Of a stretch of DNA of 64,000 bases, positions 9,799 through 18,272 are shown piece after piece. The stretch lies in NCBI RefSeq assembly GCF_019977755.1, contig NZ_AP025144.1, positions 1,178,001-1,242,000 on the forward strand. Direction: 5' to 3'. The number at the start of each line of letters is the position of its first letter. The stretch's first letter is position 1. This stretch comes from Vibrio penaeicida. Its GTDB lineage: Bacteria; Pseudomonadota; Gammaproteobacteria; Enterobacterales; Vibrionaceae. The notes beneath the pieces are model-generated. The model was not told the DNA's origin and ran no database searches. It saw only the letters and a list, made by a program, of their open reading frames with translations. The position numbers and the translations under genes were made by a program.

Positions 9799-11163
9799 AT
9801 GACTATAAACCTTCAAATGCTGGACGAATCTGTATTGGGTGCATCTACCCCAGATCCGTTGAGATTTGCCTTCGAGAAAAAGCATTCAGCACACGCTGGA
9901 GCTCATGCACAGCCTCCACTTTCTCAAGAGCAATTATCCGAGCAGCTAAAAAAAGTGTTGTCAGATGCACAAGGTGTAGCTGGCAAAAAAAGATGCCTTT
10001 ATGTTCATGTTCCTTTCTGCCGAGTGCGTTGTACGTTTTGCAATTTCTTTCAAAATGCAGCAAGCCGGAAACTGGTCGATGAATATTTCTCTGCATTGTT
10101 AGTTGAACTGGAACATAAAGCGAAACAACCTTGGACTCAGTCCAACGTGTTTCATGCTGTGTATATAGGTGGCGGAACACCAACCGATCTGTCACCTGAG
10201 CAAATTAGGATTCTCGGAACCAAGATTCGAACCTTGTTTCCACTGACCACGGATTGTGAAATTACACTTGAAGGTCGTATAAATCGTTTCAGCGATGAAA
10301 TGTTTGATAATGCTTTGGAAGGTGGGTTTAACCGCTTTTCTTTTGGTGTACAGAGTTTTAATACGCTTGTTCGCCGGAAAGCAAAACGCTTAGATGACAG
10401 AGAAGTAGTGCTTAATCGTTTATCTGAGCTGAGCCGTCAAGAAGCTGCACCCATTGTTATCGATTTACTCTATGGCTTGCCTCATCAGAATAGTGAGATT
10501 TTTGAGCAAGATCTAAAGGATTACATAGATACAGGTGCGCATGGCATTGATTTGTACCAATTGATGGTTGGAGGCTCTGCTCCGATGATCAATTTAGTTG
10601 AAAAAGGAAAAATGCCCCCGCCGGCATCAACTCCTGAAAAGGCGGCATTGTTCGCACAGGGTGTGGATTTTATGTCGAAGCACCACATCAAGAGACTGAG
10701 CGTTAATCATTGGGCTCGAGATAACCGCGAACGTAGTCTGTATAACAGTATCGCAAAAACCTCTGCTGAGGTTTTGCCTGTTGGATGTGGAGCTGGAGGG
10801 CATTTGTCGGGGTATTCATTGATGAATGTACGTACGCTCGATCAATATAATGAGCGAGTGAAATCGGGTTTACCGACAGCCGCTATGATGATGCCCCGAT
10901 CTTTGCACGCCGACTTGCACGACGAGGTAAAAGCAGGCTTTGATTCTGGAGTTCTACGAGCAAGATGTCTTGAAAATGCCGGATATTCTGGAGTGTTTTC
11001 ATGGCTAAGACCATTGTTTGAAAATTGGCAGGAAAAAGGTTTGGTCAATCTTGAAGGAGGCTACCTTACGCTAACAGTTGCAGGCTCATTTTGGTCGGTT
11101 ACATTGGCTCAGGGAGTGATTCAGGCATTGCAATACTACGAAAGAGAAGCCTGCGTGGCTTAG
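9799..11163 (+). CDS. hutW: Heme-utilisation radical SAM protein HutW
   Basis: Radical SAM enzyme of the HemN/HutW family, required with HutX and HutZ for using heme as an iron source. The cluster-binding CRVRCTFC motif (CxxxCxxC) follows YVHVPF at residues about 70-81, and GGGTPTDLSPEQI is the SAM-binding glycine motif. 454 residues. First gene of the rightward operon hutWXZ; in other bacteria ChuW-type homologues open the heme ring anaerobically, so a similar role is likely. Confidence 0.9.
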   Translation: MTINLQMLDESVLGASTPDPLRFAFEKKHSAHAGAHAQPPLSQEQLSEQLKKVLSDAQGVAGKKRCLYVHVPFCRVRCTFCNFFQNAASRKLVDEYFSALLVELEHKAKQPWTQSNVFHAVYIGGGTPTDLSPEQIRILGTKIRTLFPLTTDCEITLEGRINRFSDEMFDNALEGGFNRFSFGVQSFNTLVRRKAKRLDDREVVLNRLSELSRQEAAPIVIDLLYGLPHQNSEIFEQDLKDYIDTGAHGIDLYQLMVGGSAPMINLVEKGKMPPPASTPEKAALFAQGVDFMSKHHIKRLSVNHWARDNRERSLYNSIAKTSAEVLPVGCGAGGHLSGYSLMNVRTLDQYNERVKSGLPTAAMMMPRSLHADLHDEVKAGFDSGVLRARCLENAGYSGVFSWLRPLFENWQEKGLVNLEGGYLTLTVAGSFWSVTLAQGVIQALQYYEREACVA

Positions 11164-11182
11164 CTCAATATTGGAAATGATT

Positions 11183-11689
11183 ATGGAAAAAAATGAACTA
11201 AAGCAGAAAGTCGCACAGATTTTAGAGCAAGACCCAACATTGTTACCTGTTTCAGTTGCGGAGCAGCTTGAGGTTTCTGAGCATGATGTTGTTCGCTCAC
11301 TGCCCGAAGGTATGGCGACAATGATTGCAGGTGAATTTGCGCAGGAACTTCTAGAAGGGCTTGTAGGGTGGGGACCTGTAACTACCATCGTTCATTCAAT
11401 GGGATCAATCTTTGAAGTGAAAGCCCCTTTCCCGAAAGGAAAAGTAGCACGAGGCTACTACAACCTCATGGGAGATAAAGGCGAAATGCATGGTCATTTA
11501 AAATTAGACCTTGTGAAAAGCGTTGCGCTTGTTAGTAAACCGTTTAGGGGGAAAGAAAGTCATTACTTTGGATTTTTTACAGATCAAGGTGACAGCATCT
11601 TTAAAATTTACCTAGGGCGAGACGAAAGCCGGAAGTTGCTTCCGGATCAGGTAGAGAAATTTAACGCGCTTAAGAAGCAGTACGTCTAA
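11183..11689 (+). CDS. hutX: Heme-utilisation cytosolic carrier HutX
   Basis: Cytosolic heme-binding protein of the HutX/ChuX family, reported to hand heme to HutZ. The 168-residue protein shows VHSMGSIFEVKAPFPKGK, MGDKGEMHGHLKLD and a C-terminal IFKIYLGRDE, all typical. ATG 11183 was chosen over two earlier in-frame starts because GGAA lies six bases before it. It follows hutW by 19 bases. Confidence 0.9.
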   Translation: MEKNELKQKVAQILEQDPTLLPVSVAEQLEVSEHDVVRSLPEGMATMIAGEFAQELLEGLVGWGPVTTIVHSMGSIFEVKAPFPKGKVARGYYNLMGDKGEMHGHLKLDLVKSVALVSKPFRGKESHYFGFFTDQGDSIFKIYLGRDESRKLLPDQVEKFNALKKQYV

Positions 11690-11788
11690 ATTACATAGTC
11701 ACACGCTACGCCACATAAATGGGGCTCCATATATTAATAAACTTAAAGTAGCGTGCTAGATTGAGATTAAGTGGTAGGAGAGAAAATG

Positions 11789-12319
11789 ATGGATCAAGTT
11801 GTTAAGCAAGAGCGTCTTCAAACGCGTTTGGGACCAGAAATTAAAGAATTTCGTGCAGAGAGAAAAACGCTTCAACTGGCTACGGTAGATGGCGAAAACC
11901 GACCAAATGTTAGTTATGCTCCTTTTGTTCAGAATGAGAACGGATATTTCGTTTTGATTTCTGAGATTGCTCGTCACGCTAGAAACCTAGGTCAAAACCC
12001 TCAAGTTTCGATCATGATGATTGAAGATGAAGATTCATCTAAGCAACTATTTGCACGCAAGCGCTTAACATTTGACGCTACGGCATCAGTCGTTGATAGA
12101 GAAGAAGCACTTTGGGGAGAAGTTGTCGATCAAATGAGAGGTCGATTTGGCGATATCATTGATGGTCTTAGCCAGCTTCAAGATTTTAAACTCTTTAAAC
12201 TAACGCCAATACAAGGGTTATTTGTTAAAGGTTTTGGTCAAGCGTTTCAAGTATCTGGTGATGATTTGGTTGATGTTGTGCATCTTCAAGAAGGTCATAA
12301 GAAAGTCGAGCAAGACTAA
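11789..12319 (+). CDS. hutZ: Heme-degrading protein HutZ
   Basis: Split-beta-barrel (pyridoxamine-phosphate-oxidase-like) heme-binding protein of the HugZ/HutZ family; V. cholerae HutZ degrades heme to release iron. Signs are LQLATVDGENRPNVSYAPF, ISEIARHARNLGQNP and, near the C-terminus, LFVKGFGQAFQVSG and DVVHLQEGHKK, where a distal His is expected. AGGAG lies 5 to 8 bases ahead of two adjacent ATGs (11786, 11789); the second matches the MDQ start known for the family. Last gene of hutWXZ. Confidence 0.9.
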   Translation: MDQVVKQERLQTRLGPEIKEFRAERKTLQLATVDGENRPNVSYAPFVQNENGYFVLISEIARHARNLGQNPQVSIMMIEDEDSSKQLFARKRLTFDATASVVDREEALWGEVVDQMRGRFGDIIDGLSQLQDFKLFKLTPIQGLFVKGFGQAFQVSGDDLVDVVHLQEGHKKVEQD

Positions 12320-12357
12320 GATATGCTCAATAGGATCTAACTTTGCGTTAAGCGAAG

Positions 12358-12397
12358 AGACCAGAGGAAAAGATCAGCAATGCTGGTCTTTTTTGTT
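12358..12397 (+). terminator. Intrinsic terminator after hutZ
   Basis: AGATCAG (12371-12377) pairs with CTGGTCT (12383-12389) through one G-T pair, followed by six T. An alternative stem uses AGACCAG at 12358. Confidence 0.8.
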
Positions 12398-12551
12398 TTC
12401 CAAGCCAATAAAAATGGATATCTCAACAGCAAGAATTTGTACACTCGAATACCATCGCTTAATGTTTTTACAGAAACCTTACCTCTTTCCTATTTACCCT
12501 TTCGAGAGATTTACGCACAATCCGCGCAATGAAAATATGTGAGGGTTGAAA

Positions 12552-13004
12552 ATGAATCGACTTACGTTATCGCTAAATACTTTGTCGCTAAGATCACTAT
12601 CTCTAAGCGTATTCGCGCTAACAATAGGAATATCTCAAACTGCAATGGCTGAATCGTCACCAAGTGGGGATTGGAAGTTTGGTATGGCAATAGATCAAGG
12701 ACTGAGTGCCGTTGCCCAATATCAAGACACCTATAATTTTGCTATTGGTAATCATGGCGTGTCTGCTGACTATCTACTGAAGAAAGGACGCTTTGAATCC
12801 TCAGATGTTCCATTTACTTGGTATTTTGGTGCAGGTGGTTGGATTGGGTGGGAGGAAAGCTTTGGTCCAAGACTGCCTTTGGGGTTAGATTGGGATTTTG
12901 CTAATGGCTGGGATGCTTATGCTCAGGTAGCACCAGGGTTAAATGTGCACAAAGGACTGAATCTCGGCTTAGATGCTTCGTTAGGTATTCGTTATGCGTT
13001 TTGA
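12552..13004 (+). CDS. Small secreted protein, probably an outer-membrane beta-barrel; function unknown
   Basis: 150 residues with a long signal peptide ending near TIGISQTAMA, then a mature part of about 118 residues rich in alternating aromatic and glycine residues (TWYFGAGGWIGWEESF, WDFANGWDAYAQVAPG) and ending ASLGIRYAF, a C-terminal Phe typical of outer-membrane barrels. ATG 12552 has GAGGG ahead of it. No named family recognised. It stands alone between the hutWXZ terminator and a convergent terminator; a link to heme uptake is only positional. Confidence 0.75.
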   Translation: MNRLTLSLNTLSLRSLSLSVFALTIGISQTAMAESSPSGDWKFGMAIDQGLSAVAQYQDTYNFAIGNHGVSADYLLKKGRFESSDVPFTWYFGAGGWIGWEESFGPRLPLGLDWDFANGWDAYAQVAPGLNVHKGLNLGLDASLGIRYAF

Positions 13005-13021
13005 GCAGATTGAAGAATAGA

Positions 13022-13048
13022 AAATGCCGGCTAGTTTTGCCGGCATTT
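13022..13048. terminator. Bidirectional terminator
   Basis: AAATGCCGGC and GCCGGCATTT form a strong stem between the convergent small outer-membrane gene and the metPS pair; A and T runs flank both sides. Confidence 0.88.
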
Positions 13049-13069
13049 AACGTAAATAGAGTAGAGATT

Positions 13070-13168
13070 TTAATCTTGCTTATTCATTGCACGTTTGATG
13101 CAGATGGCCGCGCCACCCCAAGTAATGCCTAAGCCTAAAATCATCATGATGATTGCACTTGTTGTCAT
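13070..13168 (-). CDS. metS: NSS-family transporter small subunit, MetS-like
   Basis: 32-residue single-helix peptide, MTTSAIIMMILGLGITWGG followed by AAICIKRAMNKQD. Its ATG overlaps the TGA of the large transporter gene by four bases. This matches the MetS small subunit known from the Corynebacterium MetPS methionine/alanine importer and widespread beside NSS transporters. Confidence 0.9.
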   Translation of the reverse strand: MTTSAIIMMILGLGITWGGAAICIKRAMNKQD

Positions 13169-14631
13169 GCGTTGCTCTCCTTACTGCTAGTAGCGTTAAT
13201 AATTAGACCGAATACAAATAATGCAGCAATGAGTGCCCAACCTAGCGTTAGGTCGTAGCCGCCATAGCCTTCTGTGAATAGCGCGTTCAGTTTAGTCACT
13301 AGAATAATTGCTAAAATCACTGGAGTAATGAAGCGTAGGCATATGTCGAACCATTGGCCAATTGAGAAGTCCGATGTGGAGTTCACGTATTCACGTACAT
13401 CGCCGACTTTATTCAACAACCAAGCCATTAGCAAGATTTCAATGAAGCCACCCAGCATAATACCAACGTTGTTCGCGAAATGGTCAACCAAATCAAGTAG
13501 CAACAAACCACCATTGGTCGCAAATGCCATTGAAACAACAAGACCTACACCGATGACAATATTGGCAGCTTTCTTACGGCTCCAATTTAGCTTGTCCATA
13601 ATGGCAGATGTTACGGCTTCCATTATGGAAATGTGAGAACTCAAACCAGCAACAACAAGAGCAAAGAAGAACAGCGGACCAAGAATGTAAGGTGCCGGAA
13701 GTAAGTTAATGGCAGCTGGAAGTGTTACGAAAGCCAAGCCAACACCTGCTGAAACAACTTCAGTAAGTGGCTTACCTTGTTCCTGAGCCATATAACCCAA
13801 CACAGAAAATATCATGATACCTGCAAGGATAGAGAACCCGCAGTTAATCAAAACGGTCATGAATGCGTTGTTTGTTATGTCTGATTTTTCAGGCAGGTAG
13901 CTTGAGTAAGCGAGCATAATGGCAAAACCAATACTCAAGGTGAAAAAGATCTGACCATACGCAGCGGCCCAAACTTTTACGTCCCAGATCTTACTGAAAT
14001 CAGGTTCAAACATATAGTTCACACCATCTAGGGCGCCTGGTAGAAATACCATACGACCAATAAGTGCGATAACCATAATGAATAAAACTGGCATCATAAC
14101 CTTAGAAGCACGTTCGATACCGGCTTTTACGCCCCCAACGATTGCGGCGTAGGTGATTCCCCAAGCAATAAGCATGGCAATGGCAATTTTCCATTGGATA
14201 CTGCCTAGATTCGTCGGGGAGTTGTCGCCGAGTTGCAAGTATTCGCTGAAGAAGAACGCATTAGTATCTTCTCCCCACTCCTGCGTAAACGACATTCCGA
14301 AATAAGAAATCGCCCATCCAATAACGGCAACGTAGTACACAGCAATAACTGCGGCTACACCAACTTGGAACCAACCAAGCCATTCAAATTTTGAATGTAT
14401 TTTTGCGAGTGTTTTCGGTGCAGAACCACGATATTTCTGTCCCATACTGAACTCTAGGATCATGAATGGGATACCAGCGGTGATCATGGCAAAAAGGTAT
14501 GGAATAAAAAATGCGCCGCCACCGTTCTCGTAGGCCATGTAAGGGAAACGCCAAATGTTCCCTAACCCGATCGCTGATCCTACTGCGGCAAGAATAAAGC
14601 CCGCACGGGATCCCCATTGTTCTCGTTTCAT
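13165..14631 (-). CDS. Sodium-dependent amino-acid transporter, NSS (SNF) family, MetP-like
   Basis: LeuT-fold importer of 488 residues with 11-12 membrane segments. GSAIGLGNIWRFPY (residues about 17-30) is the unwound TM1 motif that binds sodium and substrate in this family. The MetS-like peptide overlapping its 3' end makes methionine or alanine likely substrates, by analogy with MetPS; other neutral amino acids cannot be excluded. Two-gene operon read leftward with a long upstream region. Confidence 0.88.
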   Translation of the reverse strand: MKREQWGSRAGFILAAVGSAIGLGNIWRFPYMAYENGGGAFFIPYLFAMITAGIPFMILEFSMGQKYRGSAPKTLAKIHSKFEWLGWFQVGVAAVIAVYYVAVIGWAISYFGMSFTQEWGEDTNAFFFSEYLQLGDNSPTNLGSIQWKIAIAMLIAWGITYAAIVGGVKAGIERASKVMMPVLFIMVIALIGRMVFLPGALDGVNYMFEPDFSKIWDVKVWAAAYGQIFFTLSIGFAIMLAYSSYLPEKSDITNNAFMTVLINCGFSILAGIMIFSVLGYMAQEQGKPLTEVVSAGVGLAFVTLPAAINLLPAPYILGPLFFFALVVAGLSSHISIMEAVTSAIMDKLNWSRKKAANIVIGVGLVVSMAFATNGGLLLLDLVDHFANNVGIMLGGFIEILLMAWLLNKVGDVREYVNSTSDFSIGQWFDICLRFITPVILAIILVTKLNALFTEGYGGYDLTLGWALIAALFVFGLIINATSSKESNA

Positions 14632-15209
14632 TATATAACTCCTAACGACTTTACTAAGATCAAAATTTTCACCACAAAACGGTTCCCTTTTATGTTTTGT
14701 TATTGCTCTGGAGTCATATGAACGATACGAACTGTATGTTAAATGGCAATATCTTAGGGGTTAACTCTAATTTGTGGGTTATAACTTAGTGATTAATTCT
14801 GATTATTACGATGTGTGTGTGCATACTCTGGAATATTCCGCTATGCATAGAGTCGAGACTACCCATTAACCAGTTGTAAGGCAATAGTTTCTATTGTGTG
14901 GATTATTGTTTGTTACTTGTCTTTAATTTGACATAAGTCTAATAAATTAGTGAATGATTCTGATTTTTTGCTACCTTGTTTTCTTATAAAACTATTATTA
15001 GCTATTTAATAAAAATTTATAACTTTGGTTGTGAAAAGTTCATTTGACGGAAAAAACAGCAAATATTGATGTTTGTGTCCTGAATTCATCGAAATGTGAT
15101 GAAAGAATTCAAATGTGATACTGGCAGCATACTTAAAACGTGAATAGCGAGAAGTCTTGAATGGAAGAGTATCTGCTGTTATTAATTTGTTAATAACCGG
15201 AGGTGATGT
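14632..15209. other. 578-base non-coding region between metP and a small ORF
   Basis: No ORF of substance. It is A+T-rich and carries an imperfect 19-base direct repeat, TTAGTGATTAATTCTGATT at 14786-14804 and TTAGTGAATGATTCTGATT at 14947-14965 (17 of 19 identical), about 160 bases apart. The metP promoter (leftward) and a promoter for the rightward small ORF and lipase gene must lie here; I could not fix either. Confidence 0.5.
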
Positions 15210-15302
15210 ATGGACTTTGATTTTAAATTTGCCCTTGGAACAACCATCGTTGTATTTACTGTGCTTGTGGCGTTTGCAGTTATAGCCATTACAACTGCTT
15301 AA
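15210..15302 (+). CDS. Unrecognised 30-residue single-helix membrane peptide
   Basis: ATG 15210 is preceded by GGAGGTGAT, a near-perfect Shine-Dalgarno. The product starts MDFDFKFALG and continues as one hydrophobic helix (TTIVVFTVLVAFAVIAITTA). Stop at 15300-15302, twelve bases before the patatin-like gene. The strong ribosome site and clean helix argue for real translation. Small membrane peptides like this often stabilise or regulate a larger membrane protein, but I know no family for it. Confidence 0.7.
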   Translation: MDFDFKFALGTTIVVFTVLVAFAVIAITTA

Positions 15303-15314
15303 GATTGTTCATGC

Positions 15315-16472
15315 ATGAGTAATACAGGGGTAGTAACCGACTCTACCACCAATGTTAATACTCAACGTTTGCAAAATTACTTTGGTGGTAAAACAGCACT
15401 GGTTGCCCAAGGTGGTGGGCAACGTGGAATCTTCACAGCTGGTGTTTTAGATGCCTTTCTCCTCTCAGATTTTGATCCCTTCAATACTTACTACGGCACT
15501 TCTGCTGGCGCGTTGAATTTATGTGCTTATATCTGTAGGCAAGCTGGGCTTGGTCGCTCGTTTCTACTAGACCTGACGACTCAACCAGAATTTTTTAGCC
15601 TATTTGGCTATATCCGAAACAAGCAAACGCTCGATATAGATTGGGCACTGGATAAAGTTAGCCAATACCCATATAAGCTCGATGTTGATCTGGGCAGAAA
15701 TCAATTAGTCGGGAAAAATGCTTTTGCTTCAGTAACGGATGCTGTTCATTTACAGGATCATTATCTTCCCATGCTTGAAGATAACTGGGTCAATGTACTA
15801 AAAGCAACATGTGCCATACCTAGGCTGTATAAAGGGGAAGTAGTGATTGATGGTACGCGATACCTTGATGGGGGAGTTTCTGCTTCTATTCCCGTACAGG
15901 AAGCGTGGAGGACCGGAAGTCGATGTATTGTTGTTATTAGAACGGAACCGTTTGAACAAGAAATACCGAAAGATGATGTTCCCGCTACGGTGAATGACGG
16001 CATGCCTATTTGGTTGCGCCAGTCTGTCGATGCTTTGCAAAACCAATGGGATAGTAAGGTACAAGAATGGAAAAACGATTGGTCTGATTTCTTCATTGAA
16101 AAATTTAATCAATCTGCACAACAAAGTAAATTGCTGTCTCAAGCAAGGCTTTTGAATGGTGGGCGATGGCTATTTGGCGCTGGTGATGTTTATCGTTTAA
16201 GTCATATGTTGGGGGAAACATTCGATTCTGGTTTAGCGGATATGTTGATGGTGCATTATCAGACTTACTCTTTGACACAACAATTTCTGACTTCGCCTCC
16301 TGATGATTGTTTCATTCTTCAAATCCACCCCGAATCTCCACTTGAGTCCACTTCTCTACTTAGTGATCGTGAAGCCCTTCTTGCGGACTATGAGCTTGGA
16401 TTAAAAGCCGGTAATAATTTCGTCAATACGTTTTTGCAAGCCGAGTCTGATATGAACCCTCGCTCTGCATAG
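15315..16472 (+). CDS. Patatin-like phospholipase family protein
   Basis: Serine acyl hydrolase with the Ser-Asp dyad of patatins: oxyanion motif GGGQRGIF, nucleophile elbow GTSAGAL and the aspartate in LDGGVSASIPV. 385 residues, similar to the YjjU type (about 360). No signal peptide, so probably cytosolic or membrane-associated; substrate unknown. Starts twelve bases after the 30-residue membrane peptide, suggesting joint expression. No good Shine-Dalgarno is seen before ATG 15315, which fits translation following the small ORF. Confidence 0.85.
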   Translation: MSNTGVVTDSTTNVNTQRLQNYFGGKTALVAQGGGQRGIFTAGVLDAFLLSDFDPFNTYYGTSAGALNLCAYICRQAGLGRSFLLDLTTQPEFFSLFGYIRNKQTLDIDWALDKVSQYPYKLDVDLGRNQLVGKNAFASVTDAVHLQDHYLPMLEDNWVNVLKATCAIPRLYKGEVVIDGTRYLDGGVSASIPVQEAWRTGSRCIVVIRTEPFEQEIPKDDVPATVNDGMPIWLRQSVDALQNQWDSKVQEWKNDWSDFFIEKFNQSAQQSKLLSQARLLNGGRWLFGAGDVYRLSHMLGETFDSGLADMLMVHYQTYSLTQQFLTSPPDDCFILQIHPESPLESTSLLSDREALLADYELGLKAGNNFVNTFLQAESDMNPRSA

Positions 16473-16492
16473 TTTGAAAAGGTAATGACGGG

Positions 16493-16532
16493 AGAAAGAG
16501 CAAGTTAATGAGCCTTTTAACTTGCTCTTTCT
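16493..16532. terminator. Bidirectional hairpin between the lipase gene and pykA
   Basis: AGAAAGAGCAAGTTAA (16493-16508) is perfectly repeated inverted at 16517-16532. Sixteen pairs with an 8-base loop between two convergent genes. Confidence 0.85.
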
Positions 16533-16570
16533 ATGTTTACATCGAATTACTTACGTCAATTTAAGTGACG

Positions 16571-18016
16571 TTATCGTACCTCAATGATTCTCATACAGTT
16601 GGTAGAGCCAATAAGGTCCATGACATCGCCTTGCGTGATAATGACAGTATCACCGACATCCAGTAACCCTTTTTCTTTTAATGCTTCCAGAGCAGAGTAG
16701 GAAGTATCTAAGCCAGATGCACCATCGCTACCAAAGTAAACGGGAGTAACACCACGATATAAAGCGCATCGATTAAGGGTATCTTCATTGCGAGACAGAG
16801 CGAAGATGGGAAGCCCGGAGCTTAAACGAGACATCATGAGAACAGTTTTCCCCGATTCCGTTAGGCTAACCATCGCTTTTACGCCGTCGAGGTGGTTTGC
16901 AGCATACATGGTTGCCATAGAAATAGTTTCAGATGCTGACTCAAATTTCGTTTCTAAGCGGTGTCCAGACACGTTGAGCGAAGGCATTTTTTCCGCACCA
17001 ATACACACTTCAGCCATCGATTTAACGGTTTCGACAGGATATTTACCCGCAGCAGTTTCCCCAGAAAGCATTACAGCGTCAGTACCATCCAGTACTGCAT
17101 TGGCGACATCCATAACTTCAGCTCGGGTAGGAAGTGGGTTCTCAATCATGGATTCCATCATTTGGGTTGCCGTGATAACGGTACGATTGAGTCGTCGAGC
17201 ACGAAGTATGAGTTGTTTTTGCACGCCTACGAGTTCTGGGTCTCCGATTTCAACACCGAGATCGCCCCTTGCAACCATAACTGCGTCGGATGCAGAAATA
17301 ATATCATCCATGCTTTCTTCGTCTTCAACGGATTCCGCTCGTTCTACTTTAGCGACCAGCTTCGCACTCAGCCCTGCGTCGGTGGCGAGCCTGCGAGCGT
17401 ATCTCATATCTTCGCCGTTGCGAGGGAAAGAGACGGCAAGGTAGTCGACTTTTATTTTTGCGGCAGTAAGAATGTCGGCTTTGTCTTTGTCTGTCAGTGC
17501 TTCCGCAGACAGTCCACCCCCTTTTTTATTTATTCCTTTGTTGTTTGAAAGAGGACCCCCGACGAGAACCGTTGTGTGGACTCTGGTATTTTCTACTGAC
17601 ATGACCTTCAACTGAACGCGACCATCATCCAGAAGAAGGACATCTCCTTTGGATACATCTTTTGGCAACTCTTTGTAGTCAACGCCGACTGATGCGACCG
17701 ATCCTTCGCCAGGTAGCAGCTCTGCATCTAAGACAAATTTTGCTCCAACGTCTAAGTTAACCTTATTGTCTTTAAATGTTGATACTCGAATTTTAGGACC
17801 TTGTAAGTCACCTAATATGGCAACATGTGTTCCAAGTTTTGCAGCGATTTGTCGGACTTTTTGCGCGCGATGTATATGGTCTTCTGAACTTCCGTGAGAA
17901 AAATTCATCCTTACAACATTAGCGCCTGCTTCTATTATCTCTTCCAAATTATTGCCTTTGTCTGTTGAAGGACCTAAGGTAGCAACAATTTTTGTTCGTC
18001 TGAGTAATTTAGACAT
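16571..18016 (-). CDS. pykA: Pyruvate kinase II
   Basis: Converts phosphoenolpyruvate and ADP to pyruvate and ATP. 481 residues, closely matching the PykA branch throughout: start [36 protein letters not shown], the catalytic Lys in [20 protein letters not shown] and ATQMMESM. Single gene read leftward, adjacent to mlc as in other Vibrio. Confidence 0.96.
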   Translation of the reverse strand: MSKLLRRTKIVATLGPSTDKGNNLEEIIEAGANVVRMNFSHGSSEDHIHRAQKVRQIAAKLGTHVAILGDLQGPKIRVSTFKDNKVNLDVGAKFVLDAELLPGEGSVASVGVDYKELPKDVSKGDVLLLDDGRVQLKVMSVENTRVHTTVLVGGPLSNNKGINKKGGGLSAEALTDKDKADILTAAKIKVDYLAVSFPRNGEDMRYARRLATDAGLSAKLVAKVERAESVEDEESMDDIISASDAVMVARGDLGVEIGDPELVGVQKQLILRARRLNRTVITATQMMESMIENPLPTRAEVMDVANAVLDGTDAVMLSGETAAGKYPVETVKSMAEVCIGAEKMPSLNVSGHRLETKFESASETISMATMYAANHLDGVKAMVSLTESGKTVLMMSRLSSGLPIFALSRNEDTLNRCALYRGVTPVYFGSDGASGLDTSYSALEALKEKGLLDVGDTVIITQGDVMDLIGSTNCMRIIEVR

Positions 18017-18272
18017 ATCATTCTCCGTTTGATCGCGAATTTTCCATGCATTTTTGTTCTTCTATGAATTAGTGTAGCGATTGAGAGATATTTTCGTGCG
18101 CAAAAAAACATCGACTTGATCACTATTCTAGGCTTTAAAAAATGTCTAAATTCAAACTTGTATAAAAAGATCTGATAGATACGTGATGGGAGTCACGACG
18201 ATGGATCAAGCCGCTTCACAATTACTTTTCAAAGTAAAAAAATTAGTGGGTTTACAATCTTCGGAGTTTTCT

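Noticed and set aside
12222..12542. 106-codon ORF after hutZ
   Set aside because: It overlaps hutZ in another frame and runs through the hutZ terminator; no ribosome site and no homology to known families.
18183..18272. Thirty extra N-terminal residues on Mlc
   Set aside because: They do not align with Mlc, and ATG 18273 has a well-spaced GGAG.
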